From Corynebacterium massiliense DSM 45435 (lineage in GTDB: Bacteria > Actinomycetota > Actinomycetes > Mycobacteriales > Mycobacteriaceae), in assembly GCF_028609805.1 (NCBI RefSeq), contig NZ_CP063189.1, positions 1,984,001-2,048,000 on the forward strand: DNA of 64,000 nt, in the 5' to 3' direction. Below are positions 18,790 to 26,053 of this stretch, in pieces. The notes under the pieces are model-generated. The model was given only the letters and a program-made list of their open reading frames with translations. It searched no databases and was not told the origin of the DNA. The position numbers and the translations under genes are program-made. Within the stretch, counting starts at the first letter, position 1, and the number at the start of each line of letters is the position of its first letter.

Positions 18790-19599
18790 ATGCGCATCGC
18801 CTCCTGGAACGTCAACTCTGTGCGCACGCGCGCCTCGCGTGCGGTGGACCTTTTACAGCGCCACGACATCGACGTGCTGTGCCTGCAAGAAACCAAGGTC
18901 AAAGACGACAAATTCCCCACCGAACCTTTCGCTGAGGCTGGCTACCACGTCGTCGCGCACGGGCTGAACCAGTGGAACGGCGTCGCGATTATCACCCGGG
19001 ACGAACCCACCGAAGTCTTCCGGGACTTCCCACACCAGCCCGGCTTTGCCAAAGACCCCGACAAGGATCAGCGCGTGGAGGCGCGCGCGGTTGGCGCAGT
19101 GGTGCGCGGGGTAGAATTCTGGTCGCTGTACGTGCCCAACGGCCGCGAAATCACCGACCGGCACTACACCTACAAGCTGCAGTTCCTCTACTCGCTGGCG
19201 CGCTACGCCGAGTCGAAAGCGAAGCGGAAACTGCTGCTCACCGGCGACTTCAACATCGCGCCGGAAGACGAGGACGTGTGGGACCTTGCCGTCTTCCGCG
19301 GCAAGACGCACGTGACCGAACCGGAACGCGCCGCCTTCCAGATGCTGGAGGAGGCAGGCCTCGAGGAGGTCACCCGGCGGTACACCTTGTACGAGCGCTA
19401 CACCTACTTCGACTACAAGTCGCTGCGCTTTGCCAAAAACGAGGGCATGCGCATCGACTTCCAGCTCGCCAGCGCGCCGCTGGCCGAGACCGTGACCGGC
19501 GCCCAGGTGGACCTGGACGAGCGCGCCGGGGAGAAAACCTCCGACCACGCGCCGCTCATCGCGGACTTCGCGGTCGCCGACTTCGATTCGGTGCGCTAG
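18790..19599 (+). CDS. xthA: Exodeoxyribonuclease III / AP endonuclease
   Basis: A 269-residue exonuclease III for base-excision repair. Motifs in order: IASWNVNSVRTR, LCLQETKVKDDKF with the metal-binding Glu, SLYVPNGREITDRHYTYK, TGDFNIAPEDEDVWD with the catalytic Asp/Asn, and TSDHAPLIADF with the final Asp-His. It cleaves apurinic sites and degrades 3' ends. ATG 18790 begins the conserved RIASWN start. It lies 10 bp after the Rv0428c-like gene and belongs to the same transcript. Confidence 0.95.
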   Translation: MRIASWNVNSVRTRASRAVDLLQRHDIDVLCLQETKVKDDKFPTEPFAEAGYHVVAHGLNQWNGVAIITRDEPTEVFRDFPHQPGFAKDPDKDQRVEARAVGAVVRGVEFWSLYVPNGREITDRHYTYKLQFLYSLARYAESKAKRKLLLTGDFNIAPEDEDVWDLAVFRGKTHVTEPERAAFQMLEEAGLEEVTRRYTLYERYTYFDYKSLRFAKNEGMRIDFQLASAPLAETVTGAQVDLDERAGEKTSDHAPLIADFAVADFDSVR

Positions 19600-19624
19600 C
19601 GCCGGGGATTTAAGCTTTTCCCAG

Positions 19625-21091
19625 ATGAATATCGACATTGATCTCTCCGCGTGGCAGATCGCGCTGATGGCGCTCGACTACGCCATCAAGATCTTCGCGG
19701 TCGGCTACGTGCCGGAGGGCCGCCGCCCGTCCAGCTCCACCGCGTGGCTGCTGGCTATTTTGCTCATCCCGTTCGTCGGGCTGCCGCTGTTTTTGCTCAT
19801 GGGCTCGCCGTACATCAACCGGCGGCGACACCAGGTGCAGATCGAGGCCAACGAGACCTTCGACGACGTGCAGGCCGCCCTGCCCAACTACCCCGGGCCG
19901 AAACTGCCGCCGGAGATCGAATCGGTCATCCACCTCAACCGCGAGCTGACGGGTTTTCCCACGGTCCGCGGCGTCAACCACGGCATCCACGCCGACTACG
20001 ACGAGACCATCCGGGCCATCGCGCGCGCCATCGACCGCGCCGAAAACTACGTCTACGTGGAGATCTACATCCAGTCGTGGGATGAGACCTCCGACGTGTT
20101 CTACCAGGCGCTCGCCCGCGCCCGCGAGCGCGGCGTGGAGGTCAAGCTGCTGCTCGACCAGATCGGCAGCTTCAAGTACAAGGGGTATTCCTCCTTTGGC
20201 AAAAAGCTCACCGCCATCGGCGTGGACTGGCGGCTCATGCTGCCCATCCAGCTGCACAAGGCGCGCTTCCGCCGCCCGGATCTGCGCAACCACCGCAAGA
20301 TCATCGTCATCGATGGCAAGCGCGGGTTCATGGGCTCGCAGAACATCATCAAGCGCTACTACGACACCAAGGACCGCGCCTGGATCGATTACATGGTGGA
20401 GATGACCGGCGACATCGTCACGTCCATGCAGTACATCTTCGCCGTGGACTGGTACTTGGAGTCCGACGAGCAGCTACCCATCGAGCCCGCCGTGGAACAC
20501 ACCGACCCCGATACGCCCGGCACCAACCTGGTGCAGATGCTGCCCAGCGGCCCCGGCTACACCACCGAGCCGGTGCTACGCATGTTCAGCTCCCTGGTCC
20601 ACCACGCGAAAAAGCGCCTGGTGCTGGTCTCGCCGTATTTCATCCCGGACGAAACCCTCATGGAAGCGGTCACCACCGCCGCCTACCGCGGCGTGGACGT
20701 GGAGGTCTACGTCTCCCGCGACGTGGAAAAGTTCATGGTCAAACACGCCCAGTCGTCGTACTACCAGGCGCTCTTGGAAGCCGGTGTGCGCATCGTCCAG
20801 TTCCCCGCGCCGTACGTGCTGCATTCCAAGTTCATGCTGGCGGACCCAGAGCTTGACGATGAACACCCGCTGGCCATCTTCGGCTCCGCCAACATGGACA
20901 TGCGCTCATTCGGCCTGAACTACGAGTCGACGATCCTGGTCTCCCAGGGCGACCTCATCGCCGGGTTCAATCAACTCGCGGCGAACTACCGCGCCGTCTC
21001 CCACGAGCTCACGCTCGAAGAGTGGAACGAGCGCAGCCTCCTGCGCCGCTACGTGGACAACGTCATGCGGCTGACGTCCTCGCTGCAGTAG
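19625..21091 (+). CDS. cls: Cardiolipin synthase
   Basis: A 488-residue membrane enzyme of the phospholipase D superfamily. Two N-terminal hydrophobic segments (about residues 8-28 and 35-60) anchor it. The two HKD motifs are NHRKIIVIDG (first) and LHSKFMLAD (second), each followed by the usual Gly-Ser-xx-Asn/Met-Asp (GSQN, GSANMD). It makes cardiolipin from two phosphatidylglycerols in the plasma membrane. It starts 25 bp after xthA and ends the plus-strand run at a strong hairpin. Confidence 0.95.
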   Translation: MNIDIDLSAWQIALMALDYAIKIFAVGYVPEGRRPSSSTAWLLAILLIPFVGLPLFLLMGSPYINRRRHQVQIEANETFDDVQAALPNYPGPKLPPEIESVIHLNRELTGFPTVRGVNHGIHADYDETIRAIARAIDRAENYVYVEIYIQSWDETSDVFYQALARARERGVEVKLLLDQIGSFKYKGYSSFGKKLTAIGVDWRLMLPIQLHKARFRRPDLRNHRKIIVIDGKRGFMGSQNIIKRYYDTKDRAWIDYMVEMTGDIVTSMQYIFAVDWYLESDEQLPIEPAVEHTDPDTPGTNLVQMLPSGPGYTTEPVLRMFSSLVHHAKKRLVLVSPYFIPDETLMEAVTTAAYRGVDVEVYVSRDVEKFMVKHAQSSYYQALLEAGVRIVQFPAPYVLHSKFMLADPELDDEHPLAIFGSANMDMRSFGLNYESTILVSQGDLIAGFNQLAANYRAVSHELTLEEWNERSLLRRYVDNVMRLTSSLQ

Positions 21092-21101
21092 CGGCTACCG
21101 G

Positions 21102-21146
21102 GGGAATGCGTAACCGTGGCCCGCTGGGGGGGCGGTTACGCATCCC
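21102..21146. terminator. Bidirectional hairpin between cls and ABC permease
   Basis: GGGAATGCGTAACCG and CGGTTACGCATCCC pair over 14 positions around a G/C-rich loop. It sits between the convergent ends of cls and the permease gene, and its right arm contains the permease stop codon. No T-run is present. Confidence 0.65.
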
Positions 21147-21897
21147 GGGACTGCAGCATGACCAAGCCGAGGATCCACAAGACAGCGGCCCAGGCGACAA
21201 AGACCCAGCCGTTGGCGGCCACGCTGTCCCACGGCGCAGACTCGGGCACCTGCTCGCCGATCCAGTTGTTGAAAGCGGTAAACGGCAGGAAGTTCACGAT
21301 CTTGTCGCCGATCTTCGGGATGGCGGTGGCAAAGCCGTCGATGCCCAGGTAGAAGATGAGGGTCAGCGCCACCGCGCCGGCGGTCTGGCGCAGAAGCAGG
21401 CTCAGCCCCTGGGCGAACAGGGCGATAAGCACCGCGGCCAGCGGGTAGATCCACAGGTAGCGCTTGCCGTGCGCGTCGTCGAAGGGGTGGAACTCGCTGG
21501 TTAATCCCTCCGGGCCGAACACCTTCATGATCCCGTAGGCGAGCACGATGCCAATAAACGTCAGGGCCGCCGCCAGCGCCGCGCCGAGCGCGAGCTTCAT
21601 CAGCGCGACCTGCCAGCGCCGCGGGTTGGCCAGGTAGGTCTGTGACTGCAGGCGGTAGCGGTACTCGGTGGTCACCATCATGATCGACTGGATGGCCAGG
21701 ATGGGAAGACCCAGCATCCTCAGCACGATGACCGCGTTATCCGGGTTGAAAAACATCCGCCCCAGCTCGTTGTCTTCCGTGAAGTGCGCCTGGATGAACG
21801 CCCACCCGCACGTGAGCACGAGGAAGAGGCCGGTGGTCCACCAGGACGATTTGGTCGTGGTGAGTTTGGTCCATTCGGACCGCAGGATATTGAGCAT
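21136..21897 (-). CDS. ABC-2 type transporter permease
   Basis: A 253-residue integral membrane protein with about six helices. The opening ILRSEWTKLTTTKSSWW is typical of ABC-2 permeases of the NatB/BcrB kind, and MMVTTEYRYRLQSQTYLANPRR is the usual cytosolic coupling segment. It forms an exporter with the ATPase encoded immediately upstream, whose stop directly abuts its start. The substrate cannot be read. Drugs, peptides or lipids are all possible for this class. Confidence 0.85.
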   Translation of the reverse strand: MLNILRSEWTKLTTTKSSWWTTGLFLVLTCGWAFIQAHFTEDNELGRMFFNPDNAVIVLRMLGLPILAIQSIMMVTTEYRYRLQSQTYLANPRRWQVALMKLALGAALAAALTFIGIVLAYGIMKVFGPEGLTSEFHPFDDAHGKRYLWIYPLAAVLIALFAQGLSLLLRQTAGAVALTLIFYLGIDGFATAIPKIGDKIVNFLPFTAFNNWIGEQVPESAPWDSVAANGWVFVAWAAVLWILGLVMLQSRDA

Positions 21898-22833
21898 TTA
21901 TTTCGCCCCACCTTCCATGTGCTGCGCCTGGTACTGCACGTCGTCGCCGGTCATCTCCATGAACGCGTCCTCCAAAGAGGCGCGCTTGAGGGTCAGTTCG
22001 TTCAGAGGCACGCCGCTGGAGTACGCCAGCTTGCCGATGAAATCCGTCTCCCGCCCCGGAACCACCAAGGTGGTCCGGTCCTCTTCGTCGCGGCCGTAAG
22101 TGAAGTCCACGCCTTCATCGGCAAGCGCGGCGCCGAATTCCTGGGAGTAGTCGGTGCGCACGATGACCGAGGACTGCGAGTGCTGTTTGACGAACTCGTA
22201 GGTGGACATGTCCGCCACCAGGCGGCCGCGGCCGATGACCACGAGGCGGTCGGCGGTCATGGCCATCTCCGCGAGCAGGTGGGAGGAGATAAGCACGCTG
22301 CGGCCCTCGGCGGCGAGCGCGCGCACCAGGGAGCGCACCCAGCGGATACCCTCCGGGTCGAGGCCGTTGACGGGCTCATCGAGAATCAGCACGCCCGGAT
22401 CGCCCAGCAGGGCGGCGGCCAAGCCGAGGCGCTGGCCCATGCCGAGCGAGTAGCCGCCGGCCTTCTTATGGGCGACATCGCTCAAGCCCACCAGCTCTAA
22501 GACCTCGTCCACGCGTGAGGCGGGGATGCCGTTCGCGTGCGCGAGCCACTTGAGGTGATTGCGCGCCGACCGGTTGGGGTGCACCGCCTTCGCGTCGAGC
22601 AACGCGCCGACCTCGCGGAGGGGCTCTTTAAACTCCGAGTAGTGCTGACCGTTGATGCGCGCGGTGCCGGCGGTGGGTTTGTCCAGACCCAGAATCATGC
22701 GCATGGTGGTCGACTTGCCCGCGCCATTGGGGCCCAAGAAGCCCGTGACCGCCCCCGGTTGCACCGAGAAGGTCAGGTCATCGACGGCGCGGACCGACCC
22801 GTATTGCTTGGTCAATCCCTCAACTTCGATCAT
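21898..22833 (-). CDS. ABC transporter ATP-binding protein (ABC-2 exporter)
   Basis: A 311-residue ATPase. Walker A is GPNGAGKST, the signature is YSLGMGQR (a common variant of LSGGQ in this class), and Walker B is VLILDEP. The C-terminal 90 residues are an accessory region typical of NatA/BcrA/CcmA-like exporters. ATG 22833 begins the conserved MIEVEGLTKQYG. It is co-transcribed with the permease, and the Nudix gene lies 22 bp upstream on the same strand. Confidence 0.9.
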   Translation of the reverse strand: MIEVEGLTKQYGSVRAVDDLTFSVQPGAVTGFLGPNGAGKSTTMRMILGLDKPTAGTARINGQHYSEFKEPLREVGALLDAKAVHPNRSARNHLKWLAHANGIPASRVDEVLELVGLSDVAHKKAGGYSLGMGQRLGLAAALLGDPGVLILDEPVNGLDPEGIRWVRSLVRALAAEGRSVLISSHLLAEMAMTADRLVVIGRGRLVADMSTYEFVKQHSQSSVIVRTDYSQEFGAALADEGVDFTYGRDEEDRTTLVVPGRETDFIGKLAYSSGVPLNELTLKRASLEDAFMEMTGDDVQYQAQHMEGGAK

Positions 22834-22855
22834 GGGCACTAGCTTGCCATACGCA

Positions 22856-23398
22856 TTACTCCAGCACGCGGTGAAGAATCTCGCGCAGCCGCGGCAGGGC
22901 CACCCGGAAGGGCGGGATGAGCGGGAGATCCTCCACTTCGTCCAGCGGCACCCAGCGCAGCTCGAAGGACTCCTCATTGGCGGTGGTCTCCAGCTCGCGG
23001 CCGTCACGGGTGCGGGCGATGACGGTGGTGTACGCCCACCCCTCGCCCGCCTCGGGGCGGTCGGGCTGCGGGTAAGGCCCCGCGGTCACCTCGGAGTGCA
23101 GGATCTCGATGTCGGCCGGATCGATGCCGCACTCCTCAACGGTCTCGCGCACCGCGGCCTCCTCCGGGGATTCGTGGCCGTCGCGCGCTCCTCCCGGCAC
23201 ACCCCAGGTATCGCCGTTGTTGGTCCAGCTTGCCCGGTGTTGGAGGAGGACGGAGGGAGTGGTAGACGAGCCGTCGCCTTCCGCGAGGATGAACAGCCCG
23301 GCGGCGCCGAACAGTCCCCAGACGGGCACGCCGCCTGGCCCCACAGACCAGCCGTTGCCGCTGCCCGGGCCAAAATTTTTATCTCCTGCACCAGTCAT
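22856..23398 (-). CDS. Nudix hydrolase
   Basis: A 180-residue Nudix hydrolase. The Nudix box GARDGHESPEEAAVRETVEECGI fits Gx5Ex7REUxEExGU exactly, with the preceding GVPGG typical of the fold. Such enzymes hydrolyse nucleoside diphosphates linked to another group. The substrate cannot be told. The first 25 residues are Gly-rich and unconserved. It is divergent from glnX (55 bp). Confidence 0.88.
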   Translation of the reverse strand: MTGAGDKNFGPGSGNGWSVGPGGVPVWGLFGAAGLFILAEGDGSSTTPSVLLQHRASWTNNGDTWGVPGGARDGHESPEEAAVRETVEECGIDPADIEILHSEVTAGPYPQPDRPEAGEGWAYTTVIARTRDGRELETTANEESFELRWVPLDEVEDLPLIPPFRVALPRLREILHRVLE

Positions 23399-23441
23399 GA
23401 CTCTCCATAGTAAGGGGTGGCGAGTCCTGCGGGAACGGATA

Positions 23442-23447
23442 TATGGT
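23442..23447 (+). promoter_or_regulatory. -10 element of a leaderless glnX
   Basis: TATGGT ends 6 nt before the glnX ATG at 23454 and there is no ribosome site in between, so transcription probably begins at the start codon. Confidence 0.5.
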
Positions 23448-23453
23448 TAGGGA

Positions 23454-24917
23454 ATGACCGGCCCCGGCCCTACCCCGAGCGCACCCCAAGACACCTGGTT
23501 GGATCGCGCTCCCGCGGCCGCCACCCCACCGGATCAGTCCACCGCCAGCCCGGTCTTCCGGCAGGTTTCGCACGCCGCCGCGACGACGCTCACCGGGCCA
23601 CTGCAGGTGCTGCGCCGCACGTTGTCGTTTCTGGGCACCAGCCCCGGCAAGCTGTTCACCGTCACCGTGATCCTCACCCTGGCGATCACCGCGGCGGGCA
23701 TCTCGATGTCGAATTCCTCGGCCTCCCGGCAGGAAAACCTCAATGAGCTGTTGTCCACCACCGAGCCGATGAGCAATGCGGCGCACCAGCTTTATACCTC
23801 CCTGTCGGAGGCGGACGCGTATGCCACGACCGGGTTCGTGCAGGCCGGCGTGCAGTCGGAGTCGATGCGGCGCGCTTACGACGAGGCAATCGATAACGCC
23901 GCCGTCGCCGCCACCGAGTCGGTCCTGGGCACCTCCCCGGAGGATCAGCGCATCCGCGACCTGGTGGGGCTCATCCAGCGCGAGCTGCCCACCTACACCG
24001 GCATGGTGGAGGCCACCCGCGCGAACCACCGCGCCGGCAATGCGGTCTCCGAGGCGTATATGTCGAATGCCTCCGCCCTCATGCGCGACGATCTGCTGCC
24101 CGCCGCCGACGAGCTGTTCCGGCTGACCAGCATGCGCGTGTCCGAGCAGCAAAAGCAGCTGACGTCCCCACAGTGGGTGCCGCTGTCCGGGCTCATCGCC
24201 GCGGTCATCTTCCTCATCCTCGCCCAGTGGTGGCTGTGGCGGCTAACCCGCCGGCGTTTCAACCGCGGGTTCCTCACCGCGACCGGGCTTATCACCCTGG
24301 CGATCGTCTGGGTCGTCTTTTCCAACCTGGCCACGTGGTCGGCCGGCTCGCAGGGTTTCGCGGAGGCCTCCCGCCCGTGGGACATGCTCACCTCCTCGCG
24401 CATTGAGGCCCAGCGCGCCTACTCCGCCGAAACGCTCTCGCTGGTCCAGCGCTACTCGCTGGAGGATCTCTCCGATTCCTTCCACAACACCAGCGACGAC
24501 ATCGCGGCCGCCCTCGACGAATTCGACACCTCCAAGGCCATCGGCGGCGACACCGCCGCCGAAGAGGCCGACTCCGCCAACCTGGTGGACAAAGCCCGGC
24601 GCGATCTTTCCGGCTGGCAGTCCTCCCACGAGCGGTTCACCACCGCCTTAAGCGACGGCGACTATGACGAGGCCGTGCGCCAGGCCACCGCAGCGACTCC
24701 GCAGCCGGGGGAACAGGCGACATCGGCAAGCGCGTTCCGCGGCGTGGACAGCTCGCTCGACAGCCTCATTAAACAATCGCGGGCCTCCATGCGGGCCTAC
24801 ATCCAGGAGGGCCTGTCCGCCATGACGATGGTGGCTAGCGCTGTCTTCATCCTCACCGTGCTCGCCATTTTCTCCATCTGGCTGGGCATCCGCCCGCGAC
24901 TGCAGGAGTACCTGTGA
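23454..24917 (+). CDS. glnX: GlnX, membrane partner of GlnH/PknG signalling
   Basis: A 487-residue membrane protein with four predicted helices, near residues 62-82, 242-265, 273-295 and 457-480. Two large extracytoplasmic helical regions lie between helices 1-2 and 3-4. It is followed by glnH and pknG with overlapping starts, the conserved actinobacterial arrangement. In mycobacteria GlnX and the lipoprotein GlnH sense extracellular aspartate or glutamate and stimulate PknG. The first 55 residues are Pro/Ala-rich and cytosolic. The stop overlaps the glnH start by one base. Confidence 0.88.
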   Translation: MTGPGPTPSAPQDTWLDRAPAAATPPDQSTASPVFRQVSHAAATTLTGPLQVLRRTLSFLGTSPGKLFTVTVILTLAITAAGISMSNSSASRQENLNELLSTTEPMSNAAHQLYTSLSEADAYATTGFVQAGVQSESMRRAYDEAIDNAAVAATESVLGTSPEDQRIRDLVGLIQRELPTYTGMVEATRANHRAGNAVSEAYMSNASALMRDDLLPAADELFRLTSMRVSEQQKQLTSPQWVPLSGLIAAVIFLILAQWWLWRLTRRRFNRGFLTATGLITLAIVWVVFSNLATWSAGSQGFAEASRPWDMLTSSRIEAQRAYSAETLSLVQRYSLEDLSDSFHNTSDDIAAALDEFDTSKAIGGDTAAEEADSANLVDKARRDLSGWQSSHERFTTALSDGDYDEAVRQATAATPQPGEQATSASAFRGVDSSLDSLIKQSRASMRAYIQEGLSAMTMVASAVFILTVLAIFSIWLGIRPRLQEYL

Positions 24918-26053
24918 TGCCTACTCGTTTCCGGCCCCTCGCGGCCGTCGTTACCGCGGCCACGCTTACGGCCACCCTTGCCGGCTGCGCGTCCCCGCTG
25001 CCGCACAAGGCCGCCCCGGAGGCGACCGACCGCATCAATGACCTGCGCCGCAACCACAGTGAGCTGCCCGCCGGCGCCGAACTCGAGGCCGCCGGCACCC
25101 AGGAGGGCCACGTCCCCGACGTCGACGGTGCGGAACCTTCCTGGCGTCCCAGCGTCGAAAACGACGCTGGGACGAAAAACGACGCTGGGACAGAAAACGA
25201 GGCCGACCGGAACACTCCGGAAGGGCGGGTGCCGGACATCGTCAAGCGCGGGCGCCTCATCGTCGGGGTGGACCCCTCGCTGAACCTGCTGTCGTTCCGG
25301 GAGGGCGCCACGGGTGAGCTGCGCGGGTTTGAGATTGACCTGGCGCGCGAAATCGCCCGCGACATCTTCGGCGACCCGGACAAGGTGGATTTCAAGTTCC
25401 TCAACACCTCCGGGCCGGAGGACGCGATCGACAGCGGCCAGGTGGATCTGCTGCTGCGCAACACCTCTATCACCCCTGAGCGGCAGGAGGACATGGCCTT
25501 TTCCATCCCCTACCTGCGTGCGGATATCCGGCTGCTTACCAACGTGGATTCGCCGATTACCGCCGCGCGGGAGACCGCCGGAAGGACGGTGTGTGCCTCG
25601 CGCGATTCCACTCCGGTGGACCAGGCGCGTAAAGACACCCCGATGGCCAATATCCTTATCACCCGCTCCTGGAGCGACTGCCTCATGGCCATCCAGGAAG
25701 GCCAGGCCGATGCCGTCATCACGGACGACACAATCTTGTCCGGCATGGTGGCCCAGGACCCGTACACCCACATCGTGGGCGAGGCGCTCAACACCAGTTA
25801 CTACGGCGCTGTCATCCCGAAGCCCACGCGGGCCCACGACACCCGGGGCCTTATTCGGCAGGTGAACTCAACCATCGAGCGCGTGCGTGACGATGACACC
25901 TTGCACCACCTCCACGACAAGTGGTTCGGCCCGTACCTGGACTATCAGCCGCTGCCCGCCCCGCAGTACTATCCGGCGGATAAGGAGCCGGCGCTGGCAC
26001 GCGACTCGCAGCGCACCCGCGATGCAGTGATCAAGGAGGCAGACCGTGGCTGA
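24917..26053 (+). CDS. glnH: GlnH, amino-acid-binding lipoprotein of the PknG pathway
   Basis: A 378-residue periplasmic solute-binding lipoprotein. The signal ends in the lipobox LAGC (about residue 24). An acidic linker of about 80 residues follows, with an internal repeat (NDAGTKNDAGTENEAD), then the type-2 binding fold from VKRGRLIVGVDPSLNLLSF to the C-terminus. RGFEIDLAREIARDIFG and DLLLRNTSITPERQEDMAFSIPY are typical of glutamate/aspartate-binding proteins. It is thought to bind an acidic amino acid and signal through GlnX. ATG 24917 overlaps the glnX stop; GTG 24914 is an alternative. The linker DNA contains an unusual palindrome (see findings). Confidence 0.9.
   Translation: MPTRFRPLAAVVTAATLTATLAGCASPLPHKAAPEATDRINDLRRNHSELPAGAELEAAGTQEGHVPDVDGAEPSWRPSVENDAGTKNDAGTENEADRNTPEGRVPDIVKRGRLIVGVDPSLNLLSFREGATGELRGFEIDLAREIARDIFGDPDKVDFKFLNTSGPEDAIDSGQVDLLLRNTSITPERQEDMAFSIPYLRADIRLLTNVDSPITAARETAGRTVCASRDSTPVDQARKDTPMANILITRSWSDCLMAIQEGQADAVITDDTILSGMVAQDPYTHIVGEALNTSYYGAVIPKPTRAHDTRGLIRQVNSTIERVRDDDTLHHLHDKWFGPYLDYQPLPAPQYYPADKEPALARDSQRTRDAVIKEADRG
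25145..25191. repeat. Palindrome plus direct repeat inside glnH
   Basis: CGTCCCAGCGTCG (25145-25157), an AAAA loop, then its exact complement CGACGCTGGGACG (25162-25174). A third copy of CGACGCTGGGAC follows at 25180-25191. The reading frame stays open and it encodes the acidic linker of GlnH. Confidence 0.85.
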
